Source: Jiangella aurantiaca (GTDB lineage Bacteria > Actinomycetota > Actinomycetes > Jiangellales > Jiangellaceae). From it: a stretch of 64,000 bases of DNA. Positions 15,843-23,698 of the stretch are shown one piece after another. The stretch lies in NCBI RefSeq assembly GCF_004349105.1, contig NZ_SMLB01000020.1, forward strand, positions 1 to 64,000, read 5' to 3'. Position numbers and translations under genes: made by a program. Numbering within the stretch: position 1 is the first letter of the stretch; the number at the start of each line of letters is the position of its first letter. The notes beneath the pieces were generated by a model, which saw only the letters and a program-made list of their open reading frames with translations, searched no databases and had not been told where the DNA came from.

Positions 15843-16835
15843 ATGACGACAGCAACACTCGACACCCGCATCCTCGGCCGCACCGGACCCGCTGTCACCT
15901 CGCCCGGCATGGGCTGCATGGGCCTGTCCGGCGCCTACGGCCGCACGGACGACGACCAGAGCGTCCGGGTCATCCACAGCTACCTCGACGCCGGCGGCAC
16001 GCTGCTCGACACCGGCGACTTCTACGGCGCGGGCCACAACGAACAGCTGATCGCCCGGGCCCTGCGCCACCGCAACCGGGACGATGTCGTGCTCTCGGTG
16101 AAATTCGGCGCGGTCCTCGCCCCGGGCCGCTTTCCGGCCGGCTTCGACGGCCGGCCGGCCGCCGTCAGGAACTCGCTCACGTACTCGCTGCAGCGTCTCG
16201 GCACCGACCACGTCGACATCTACCGTCCCGCCCGGTTGGACCGCAGCGTGCCGATCGAGGACACCGTCGGCGCGATCGCCGAGCTGGTGGACATGGGCTA
16301 CGTCCGCCACATCGGGCTGAGCGAGGTCGGCGCCGAGACGATCCGCCGCGCCGGGGCGGTCGCGCCCATCAGCGACCTGCAGATCGAGTACTCCCTGCTC
16401 AGCCGCGGCATCGAGGACGAGATCCTGGCCACCTGCCGGGAGCTCGGCATCGGCATCACCGCCTACGGTGTGCTCTCCCGCGGCCTGATCGGCGGCAGCG
16501 GCTCGAACGACGGTGGCCGCGCAATCCAGCCGCGCTTCCAGGGCGCCAACCGTGAGCACAACGACGCGCTCGTCGCCCGGCTCCAGGGAATGGCCGACGC
16601 GAAGGGCTCGTCGCTGGCGCAGCTGGCTATCGCGTGGGTCGCGGCCCAGGGCGACGACATCGTCCCGGTCGTCGGGCCGCGCCGCGCTGAGCAGGTGGCG
16701 TCGATGATCGGTAGCACCGGAATCACGCTGGACGGCGACGACCTCGCCCGCATCGACGCGCTGATCCCGCCGGGCGCGGCCCGCGGCGATCGCTACCCGG
16801 CGCAGTTCATGGCCGACCTCGACAGCGAGCGGTGA
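15843..16835 (+). CDS. Aldo/keto reductase
   Basis: 330-residue NADPH-dependent oxidoreductase of the aldo/keto reductase superfamily (AKR13-like barrel). Visible catalytic residues are D56 and Y61 in LLDTGDFYGAGHNE and K87 in LSVKFG. The NADP site is near the C-terminus (VPVVGPRRAEQVASM). The fourth tetrad residue, the His of the usual HRxD motif, is replaced: IYRPARLDRSVPIED puts Ala130 there. I believe the YRPARLD form recurs in a subfamily, so it need not mean inactivity. Likely regulated by the divergent XRE protein. Substrate unknown. Confidence 0.9.
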   Translation: MTTATLDTRILGRTGPAVTSPGMGCMGLSGAYGRTDDDQSVRVIHSYLDAGGTLLDTGDFYGAGHNEQLIARALRHRNRDDVVLSVKFGAVLAPGRFPAGFDGRPAAVRNSLTYSLQRLGTDHVDIYRPARLDRSVPIEDTVGAIAELVDMGYVRHIGLSEVGAETIRRAGAVAPISDLQIEYSLLSRGIEDEILATCRELGIGITAYGVLSRGLIGGSGSNDGGRAIQPRFQGANREHNDALVARLQGMADAKGSSLAQLAIAWVAAQGDDIVPVVGPRRAEQVASMIGSTGITLDGDDLARIDALIPPGAARGDRYPAQFMADLDSER

Positions 16836-16954
16836 GATCCCCGACCTCATCATGCCAACCACTCGAGAAGGTCACCACTGTCACGATCTCGGTCGGACTC
16901 GCCACGGCGGCCTTGTCGATATGGCGGTACCGAGGTTGTGTCCGACCGGCGCTC

Positions 16955-16960
16955 TACACT
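16955..16960 (+). promoter_or_regulatory. Candidate -10 element for the restriction operon
   Basis: TACACT lies eleven bases before the ATG at 16971. With no ribosome binding site between them, the hsdR message would be nearly leaderless. I do not see a convincing -35 hexamer at standard spacing, so the assignment is weak. Confidence 0.3.
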
Positions 16961-16970
16961 CGTGAGCACT

Positions 16971-19790
16971 ATGACCAGCCCGGACGCCGCCGATCGCCTG
17001 CCGGCCGAAGCACGTGCCCGCGTGCTCATCGACGCTCAGCTCGAGGGCGCGGGATGGCGGGTTCAGGATGGCAAGAACCTTAACCTGTTCGCCGGTGACG
17101 GCATCGCGGTGCGCGAGGTTGTAATGGCGGCGGGACACGGTCGCGTGGACTACCTGCTGTACGTGGACAAGAAGGTGGTCGGGGTCATCGAGGCCAAGCC
17201 GGTGGGAACCACGCTCTCCGGTGTGGAGTGGCAGTCGGCCATGTACGCGGGCGGGCTGCCTGAGCGCCACCAGAAGCGTGCACACGTGGTGGGTGATCGG
17301 CTGCCCTTCGTCTTCGAGGCGTCGGGTACGGAGACGCACTTCACCAACGGATACGACCCGGAACCACGGGCCCGGAGGATCTTTAGCTTCCCCAAGCCGT
17401 CGACGCTGTCACGCATCCTGCGTGACGCTGACGCGGACCCGGCTTGGCCGACCTGGCGGGGCAAGATCCGCGTCATGCCGCCGCTGGATGTCGAGCGGTT
17501 GCGGCCCGCGCAGATCGACGCGATCACGAACACTGAGCGGTCGTTGGCCGAGCAGCGATTTGACCGGTCACTGGTACAGATGGCCACCGGTGCAGGCAAG
17601 ACCCATGCGGCGGTCACGCTGTCCTACCGACTGCTGAAGCATGCGGGATTCAAGCGGATCTTGTTCCTGGTCGACCGGAACAACCTGGCCGACCAGACTG
17701 CAGGGGAGTTCTCGAACTACTCGACCCCGGACGATGGGCGCCGGTTCACCGAGATCTTCTCGGTGCAGAAGCTCGCGGCGGCTGGCATGCTGGCCAGCTC
17801 GGATGTGGTGATCTCCACTATTCAGCGGGTCTACTCGGTGCTGCGTGGCAACGATGCTCCCGAAGGTGACGATCCGCAGCTCGATGACTGGGTGCCCGAT
17901 GAGCCAGTGACCGTGCAGTACAGCCCACACATGCCGCCGGAGTCGTTCGACTTGGTGATCGTGGACGAGGCGCACCGCTCGATCTACGGGGTGTGGCGCG
18001 GCGTGCTGGAGTACTTCGATGCGCACGTCGTCGGGTTGACCGCCACCCCTGGTAAGCAGACGTTCGCGTTCTTCCAGCAGAACCTGGTCTCGGAGTACAC
18101 GTACACCGAGTCCGTTGCGGACGGGGTGAACGTCGACTTCGACATCTACCGGATCAAGACCGAGATCTCAGAGAGCGGGGCGACGATCGAGGCAGGCACG
18201 CACGTGCCCAAGGTCGACCGCCGTACCCGGGCCCAGCGCATCGAGGCGATCGACGAGACGCTGGACTACAAGAAATCCCAGCTGGACCGTGCGGTGACAA
18301 ACGTCAATCAGATCCGTTTGGTGCTGGAGACATTCCGGGACCGTTTGCTCACGGAGATCTTCCCTGGTCGCACGACGGTGCCCAAGACGCTGATCTTCTG
18401 CAAGGACGACGCCCACGCGGAGGAGGTCGTCACCCAAGTACGCCAGGTGTTCGGCAAGGGCAACGACTTCGCCGCCAAGATCACCTATCAGGCGAAGGAT
18501 CCCAAGGGACAGCTGCAGGCCTTCCGGACCTCCGCCACGCTGCGTATCGCCGTGACGGTTGACATGATTGCGACCGGCACGGACGTGAAGCCACTCGAGT
18601 GCGTGTTCTTCCTTCGCGACGTGCGCAGCGCTCAATACTTCGAGCAGATGAAGGGTCGTGGTGCGCGCTCGATCGCGCCGGCGGACTTCCAGGCCGTTAC
18701 CCCTGATTTGAGCCCGAGTGCTCGGGCGAAGACCCGATTCGTAATCGTGGACGCCGTCGGCGTGACCGATCACGACTTCGTCGAGCCACCGCTCAACCGC
18801 GAGAGATCCATCTCTCTGGAGCAGTTGCTGAAAAAGGCCGCGAGCCTGACCATCACCGAGAGTGAGGCCGCCACTCTTGCCTCGCGCCTGTCGGCTCTTG
18901 AGCTGCAACTCATCCCGACCGAGCGCACCGAACTCGACACCGTCGCAGGGCAAAGCCTGAAGGTGATCGTGCGTTGTTTGGTCGATGGCGTTGACCCCGA
19001 GCTGCAGGCCCAGGCAGTCGCCCGCGCGTGCGCAGAGCAGAGTGTCGATGAATCGCCAGAGCTCCGCCAGAAGGTCGTCGAGGAGCTCATCGAGGCCGCC
19101 ATCGAACCACTCGCCTCGAATCCCGAGCTCCGGACCCGAATCATGGAGCTGCGCCGCCAGCATGACCTGATCATCGACGAGATCAACCCCGACCAGCTCC
19201 TGGACGCCTACGGCGTCGTCGACGACGACAAGGCTCATGCGGTCATCAACTCCTGGCGGGCGTATCTCGACGACCACCGCGACGAGATCACTGCCATTCA
19301 GGTACTTCAGGAGTCCCGGACCGGCGGGGCGAAGCGCTCAGGTGTGACCTTCGAGCAGGTGAAGGAGTTGGCCGACCGGATCGCCCGGCCTCCGCATCGG
19401 TGGACGCCTGAACTCATTTGGGCGGCGTACGAGCAGGTCGAGGTGGGACGTGTGCGTCACAACCCGAAGGCGCAGGTCACCGACCTGGTTTCCCTCCTGC
19501 GGTTTACGCTCCATGCCGACGACGAGTTGGTCCCGTACGCGGAGAAGGTCAGGGAGCGCTACGCGGGCTGGCTGGCCCAGCAGGAACAGGCTGGAGTCGT
19601 ATTCAGCGCGCAACAAAGGTGGTGGCTCGACAATATGGCGACGGTGATCGCTTCCTCCGCCGGCCTCGATGCCGACGATCTCGACGAAGCGCCCTTCACG
19701 GAGCGGGGCGGCATCGACGGCGTCCTCCGCGACCTCGGCGACGCCGCCGGCGACCTGCTCGACGCCCTAAACCAGGAGCTGACCGCGTGA
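16971..19790 (+). CDS. hsdR: Type I restriction endonuclease, R subunit
   Basis: Motor and nuclease subunit of a type I restriction-modification complex, about 939 residues. The N-terminal nuclease core is visible as VDYLLYVDKKVVGVIEAKPVG (D...ExK). Helicase motifs follow: Walker A ATGAGKTH (K210), DEAH box VIVDEAHRSIYG, GLTATP, and the motif VI region FEQMKGRGAR. The C-terminal part is the helical domain seen in EcoEI-type R subunits. The ATG at 16971 is chosen over 16938, which adds only non-conserved residues. First gene of the operon; its TGA overlaps the GTG of hsdS. Codon use is visibly less GC-biased than in neighbouring chromosomal genes. Confidence 0.93.
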   Translation: MTSPDAADRLPAEARARVLIDAQLEGAGWRVQDGKNLNLFAGDGIAVREVVMAAGHGRVDYLLYVDKKVVGVIEAKPVGTTLSGVEWQSAMYAGGLPERHQKRAHVVGDRLPFVFEASGTETHFTNGYDPEPRARRIFSFPKPSTLSRILRDADADPAWPTWRGKIRVMPPLDVERLRPAQIDAITNTERSLAEQRFDRSLVQMATGAGKTHAAVTLSYRLLKHAGFKRILFLVDRNNLADQTAGEFSNYSTPDDGRRFTEIFSVQKLAAAGMLASSDVVISTIQRVYSVLRGNDAPEGDDPQLDDWVPDEPVTVQYSPHMPPESFDLVIVDEAHRSIYGVWRGVLEYFDAHVVGLTATPGKQTFAFFQQNLVSEYTYTESVADGVNVDFDIYRIKTEISESGATIEAGTHVPKVDRRTRAQRIEAIDETLDYKKSQLDRAVTNVNQIRLVLETFRDRLLTEIFPGRTTVPKTLIFCKDDAHAEEVVTQVRQVFGKGNDFAAKITYQAKDPKGQLQAFRTSATLRIAVTVDMIATGTDVKPLECVFFLRDVRSAQYFEQMKGRGARSIAPADFQAVTPDLSPSARAKTRFVIVDAVGVTDHDFVEPPLNRERSISLEQLLKKAASLTITESEAATLASRLSALELQLIPTERTELDTVAGQSLKVIVRCLVDGVDPELQAQAVARACAEQSVDESPELRQKVVEELIEAAIEPLASNPELRTRIMELRRQHDLIIDEINPDQLLDAYGVVDDDKAHAVINSWRAYLDDHRDEITAIQVLQESRTGGAKRSGVTFEQVKELADRIARPPHRWTPELIWAAYEQVEVGRVRHNPKAQVTDLVSLLRFTLHADDELVPYAEKVRERYAGWLAQQEQAGVVFSAQQRWWLDNMATVIASSAGLDADDLDEAPFTERGGIDGVLRDLGDAAGDLLDALNQELTA

Positions 19791-21061
19791 GTCCGTGGCC
19801 CATCGTCACGCTCGACGACGTCAAAGCGCCCGGACCGGGATCGATCACGGATGGCCCGTTCGGGTCCAACCTGAAGAGTTCCCACTACGTTGAGGACGGG
19901 CCCCAGGTGGTACGTCTGCAGAACATTGGTGATGGCGTGTACGTGGACTCGCCAGCTCACATTACGTGGGAGCACTTCGAAAACTTGCGGAAGCACGAGG
20001 TCGTTTCCGGAGACTTGGTTGTTGCGTCCCTTGGGGAGGCGTTGCCGCGCGCCTGCCTAATGCCCGCGCATGTCGGGCCAGCCATCGTTAAGGCTGACTG
20101 CATCCGAGTACGACTCTCCGATTCGGTAGACCCCAGATGGGTACTTTACGCGCTGCAAAGACCCGAAGCCCGGCAATGGGCAGAGGGCCTCCTGCACGGG
20201 CTCGGCAGGCCTCGTCTCGGGCTTAAAAACATCCGTGCCATCCCAATCCCGTTGCCTGACCTGCCGGAGCAGCGGCGGATCGTCGAGGTGCTGGAGGACC
20301 ACCTATCCCGCCTCGACGCCGGCATAAGGAATGCTCAACTTGCAGGGCGTCGGCTATCTTCGCTGCGTCAGGCATGGCGGCAGGCTGTGTTGGACGCAGT
20401 CCGTGCCAACGATGTGAGCCTAGCCGACCTGGTCGATCGAGTCGAGGCCGGAAAGTCCTTCGGAGGCTCTGCGCCGTCGGCCGGACCTGACGAGTGGGGG
20501 ATTATCAAGGTCAGCGCGATGACATGGGGCGAATTCCGACCGGAAGAGAACAAGCGGATACCGGCTGAGAAGGCTGACCCTCGCTATGAGGTGAAGGCAG
20601 GCGACTTACTTGTGAGCCGTGCGAATACGGCCGCGTACGTCGGCGCTAGCGTTCTTGTCCGTGAGACCCGACCCCGCCTTCTGCTTAGCGACAAGAGTCT
20701 CAGGCTGGTGCCGAAGGCCGGTGTCTCCGCCGCGTGGCTTCATGAGGTGCTTCAGTCGCCGAGATCCCGACGCCAAATCTCGGGCATTGCCACCGGCACC
20801 AAGGACTCAATGCGCAACATCTCGCAAAAGGCACTCCTCTCGATCAAGGTGCCCGGCATAGTTTCCGATCAACAGTCCGAAGTTGTCGCTTCTTTTTCTC
20901 GGGCGGCGGAGTCGATCAGCGCACTTGAGTCGTCCCTGGAGCACACCGTCCGCCGGTCAGCCTGGCTCCGACGCGCTCTTCTCACAGCTGCCTTCTCTGG
21001 GCGTCTGACTGCTACGACGTTCGATGTGGACCGTGAAGAGCTGATGGAAGTGATGGCCTGA
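19787..21061 (+). CDS. hsdS: Type I restriction-modification specificity subunit
   Basis: 424-residue DNA-recognition subunit. Two target-recognition domains are separated by conserved helices: the first TRD spans about residues 1-165 and the spacer helix region reads IPLPDLPEQRRIVEVLEDHL. The second TRD spans about 210-370, followed by a second helical repeat (SDQQSEVVASFSRAAESISA) and a tail ALLTAAFSGRLT typical of HsdS. The GTG at 19787 overlaps the hsdR stop. The stop at 21059-21061 overlaps the next ATG by one base, so translation is probably coupled. The recognised bipartite site cannot be read from sequence. Confidence 0.92.
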   Translation: MSPWPIVTLDDVKAPGPGSITDGPFGSNLKSSHYVEDGPQVVRLQNIGDGVYVDSPAHITWEHFENLRKHEVVSGDLVVASLGEALPRACLMPAHVGPAIVKADCIRVRLSDSVDPRWVLYALQRPEARQWAEGLLHGLGRPRLGLKNIRAIPIPLPDLPEQRRIVEVLEDHLSRLDAGIRNAQLAGRRLSSLRQAWRQAVLDAVRANDVSLADLVDRVEAGKSFGGSAPSAGPDEWGIIKVSAMTWGEFRPEENKRIPAEKADPRYEVKAGDLLVSRANTAAYVGASVLVRETRPRLLLSDKSLRLVPKAGVSAAWLHEVLQSPRSRRQISGIATGTKDSMRNISQKALLSIKVPGIVSDQQSEVVASFSRAAESISALESSLEHTVRRSAWLRRALLTAAFSGRLTATTFDVDREELMEVMA

Positions 21062-21993
21062 TGGCTGGCAAGCAGGTCCGGCTGTTCCTGGTTGACGGCA
21101 CGCCGGGTGGGTTGATGACCGCTGAGATCATGAACTGGACTGGGCATGTCCTGAAGGGCAAGCGCGAGAAGCTCGGCGAAATCCGAGGCCGCGCGGAGGC
21201 AAAGAAGGTCGGTGTCTATATTCTGCTCGGCGAGGATGAAGCGACTGGTGGCCGACGGGCTTACATCGGGCAGAGCGACGACGTCGCGAACCGGCTCACC
21301 CACCACGATGCCAAGAAGGATTTCTGGGATGAGGTCGTCGTCATCACGTCGAAGGACAACAACCTCACGACTGCCCACGTGCGTTACCTGGAGTCGCGGC
21401 TGATCCGACTGGCGAAGTCGATCGGGCGAGTGCCGCTGTCCAACGGGAACGAGCCATCGGGTGGTGCTGATCTGCCCGAGGCCGACGCGTCAGACATGGA
21501 CTACTTCATCGATCAGGTGCGGATCCTCCTGCCGGTTCTGGGCGTCGACATCTTCCGCGGCCGTGATCGGCAACTCACCTTGCGTGATACTAGAGATCAG
21601 AAGGCGATCCCAAAGCCGGACGACGGGGTAGTGAGTCCGACCTTCCGTTTCACTAACAAGGCTGGGGTGGACGCCAATGCTCAGCAGATCGATGGCGAGT
21701 TCACCGTTCTTGCTGGTTCCGTGATCCGGGCGGAGATGCACAAGCCTGCGCGTGGGTCGCACAGCACACTCAGGCATTATGTGGCTCGCAGTGCTGTCCA
21801 CGAGAAGGTCGTTGCCGATGCTGTCGTGAACCCCGGCGGTACGACCGTTACCCTGACCCGGGATTACGTTTTCACGTCGCCATCGGCGGCAGCCGCTGTC
21901 GTGCAGGGACATGGCACCGCAAACGGGCGCACCGCATGGGTGACCGAGGACGGCACCAGGTTTGGCGAGTGGGAGGACCGCGGCGTTGAGTGA
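21061..21993 (+). CDS. GIY-YIG nuclease-fold protein with DUF4357-like tail
   Basis: 310 residues. The GIY-YIG domain covers about residues 45-130: VGVYILL (GVY in place of GIY), then AYIGQSDDVANRL with the catalytic Arg, and YLESRLIRLA with the metal-binding Glu, so the active-site set looks intact. The C-terminal 120 residues (TFRFTNKAGVDANAQQIDGE ... SPSAAAAVVQGHGTANGRTAW) resemble DUF4357. It is translationally coupled to hsdS and sits between hsdS and hsdM. This nuclease type often accompanies type I systems, but its job is not established; a second effector or a regulator of restriction are possibilities. Confidence 0.85.
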   Translation: MAGKQVRLFLVDGTPGGLMTAEIMNWTGHVLKGKREKLGEIRGRAEAKKVGVYILLGEDEATGGRRAYIGQSDDVANRLTHHDAKKDFWDEVVVITSKDNNLTTAHVRYLESRLIRLAKSIGRVPLSNGNEPSGGADLPEADASDMDYFIDQVRILLPVLGVDIFRGRDRQLTLRDTRDQKAIPKPDDGVVSPTFRFTNKAGVDANAQQIDGEFTVLAGSVIRAEMHKPARGSHSTLRHYVARSAVHEKVVADAVVNPGGTTVTLTRDYVFTSPSAAAAVVQGHGTANGRTAWVTEDGTRFGEWEDRGVE

Positions 21994-22053
21994 CGCGTAA
22001 TGCCCACCGGAATCTGGGAGGCTGCGGCCTCGCGAACGGAAGGAAGTAGCGCT

Positions 22054-23532
22054 GTGACGGACGCTCGGCGCCTGGTCGACAAGCTCTGGTCGTACGCGAA
22101 CGTGCTGCGCGACGACGGCGTCGGCGTCATCGAGTACACCGAACAACTGACGTATCTACTATTCCTTAAAATGGCACACGAGCGCGCCAACAGGAAGCTC
22201 AGGCCGGAGCAGATCGTGCCCGAGGACTACTCGTGGTGGCGGCTGCTAGACGCCGACGGTGCGGCACTGGAGACGGAGTACACGCTGATCCTGCAGGGGC
22301 TGGGGCGCCAGCCGGGCACGCTGGGCACGATCTTCCGCAAGGCGCAGAACCGCGTGCAGGATCCCGCCAAGCTCAAGCGGCTGATCCATGACCTGATCGA
22401 CAAGGAGAACTGGTCGCAGTCCGGCACCGATATCAACGGTGACGCGTACGAATCGCTGCTCGCCAAGGGCGCCTCGGACAAGGGTTCCGGGGCGGGCCAG
22501 TACTTCACGCCGCGGTCGATCATCTCCGCAATGGTCGACGTCGTGCGGCCCACGGTGAGAGATTCGGTTGTCGACCCGGCGTGCGGCACCGGCGGTTTCC
22601 TCCTGATGGCGCACGAGTACGCCTCCCGTGACGCCGGATCGATGACGCCGCCGGAGCGGGACCATCTGCGCGATACGTTTGTGCATGGCGTCGAGCTTGT
22701 GGATGGCACCGCTCGACTGGCGGCGATGAACCTGCTGCTACACGGCATCGGAGACGCCAACGGCGCATCGCTGATCGAGGTCAAAGACGCACTGATCGCC
22801 GACCCTGGCCGACGATGGTCTGTGGTACTCGCCAACCCGCCGTTCGGCACCAAGTCCTCGATCACGATGGTCGGCGCTGACGGCAAGGAGGTCCGCGAGG
22901 AGCGCGAGATCGAACGTCAGGACTTCGTCGTCACGACGAGCAACAAGCAGCTCAACTTCCTGCAGCACATCATGACGATCCTGGATATCAACGGACGAGC
23001 GGCTGTGGTGCTGCCGGACAACGTGCTGTTCGAGGGCGGCGCCGGGGAGACGCTGCGCCGACGGCTCTTGAACGACTTCGACCTGCATACCCTGCTGCGC
23101 CTGCCGACGGGCGTGTTCTACGCCCAGGGTGTCAAGGCCAACGTGCTGTTCTTCGACAAGAGGCCAGCCTCAGAATCGCCGTGGACAAGCAAGCTCTGGG
23201 TGTACGACCTACGCACCAACCAGCACTTCACGCTGAAGCAGAATCCGCTGACACGTGCGCACCTCGACGACTTCCTAGATTGCGCCGCCCCGGGGAAGCC
23301 GCGCGACGAGCGCGTGGAGACCGAACGGTTCAAAGCATTCGCCTACGACGATCTGATCGCCCGCGACAAGGTCAACCTTGACATCACGTGGCTGCGCGAC
23401 GAGTCCCTCGAGGACCTCGACAACCTCCCAGCACCAAACATCATCGCTCGTGAGATCGTCGAGGACCTGACCGCCGCGCTGGAAGAGTTCGCTGCGGTGG
23501 CCGCTGCGCTGGAGAACCCCGACGAACCCTGA
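22054..23532 (+). CDS. hsdM: Type I restriction-modification DNA methyltransferase subunit
   Basis: N6-adenine methyltransferase subunit of about 492 residues. The N-terminal helical domain (ARRLVDKLWSYANVLRDDGV) precedes the catalytic core with SAM motif I VVDPACGTGGFLL and motif IV ANPPFG. The linker SDKGSGAGQYFTPRSIISAMV is the usual HsdM signature. The GTG at 22054 follows GGAAGGAAG and is preferred; the upstream ATG at 22000 adds 18 residues of no family character. Being last after hsdR, hsdS and the GIY-YIG gene is unusual, since hsdM normally leads hsdS. Confidence 0.93.
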   Translation: MTDARRLVDKLWSYANVLRDDGVGVIEYTEQLTYLLFLKMAHERANRKLRPEQIVPEDYSWWRLLDADGAALETEYTLILQGLGRQPGTLGTIFRKAQNRVQDPAKLKRLIHDLIDKENWSQSGTDINGDAYESLLAKGASDKGSGAGQYFTPRSIISAMVDVVRPTVRDSVVDPACGTGGFLLMAHEYASRDAGSMTPPERDHLRDTFVHGVELVDGTARLAAMNLLLHGIGDANGASLIEVKDALIADPGRRWSVVLANPPFGTKSSITMVGADGKEVREEREIERQDFVVTTSNKQLNFLQHIMTILDINGRAAVVLPDNVLFEGGAGETLRRRLLNDFDLHTLLRLPTGVFYAQGVKANVLFFDKRPASESPWTSKLWVYDLRTNQHFTLKQNPLTRAHLDDFLDCAAPGKPRDERVETERFKAFAYDDLIARDKVNLDITWLRDESLEDLDNLPAPNIIAREIVEDLTAALEEFAAVAAALENPDEP

Positions 23533-23612
23533 TATACGGCCTCGTTGGTAGGCAGACGAGTAGAGCCCCCGCCTACCCGTGCGTGCGCCGGTCCGACCTC
23601 GGCGCGGTGAGT

Positions 23613-23661
23613 TATGCCAAACTTCTCACGGGCCGTCTGGAGGGATGAGAAGTTTGGCATA
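23613..23661. promoter_or_regulatory. 16-bp perfect palindrome before the AlbA_2 gene
   Basis: TATGCCAAACTTCTCA (23613-23628) and its exact complement at 23646-23661 flank a 17-base loop. The arms are AT-rich against the background. The element lies 81 bases after hsdM and 37 bases before the preferred start of the next gene. It may be an operator for that gene's winged-helix product or a terminator of the restriction operon; no T-run follows, which favours the operator. Confidence 0.55.
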
Positions 23662-23698
23662 TCCGATCTTCCACGAGCGTGGGCCCGGCAGTCTGCCC

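Noticed and set aside
18168-19277. Long open frame antisense to hsdR
   Set aside because: It mirrors the codon structure of the coding strand, has no ribosome binding site or domain, and lies wholly in a clearly coding gene. Long antisense frames are normal in GC-rich DNA.
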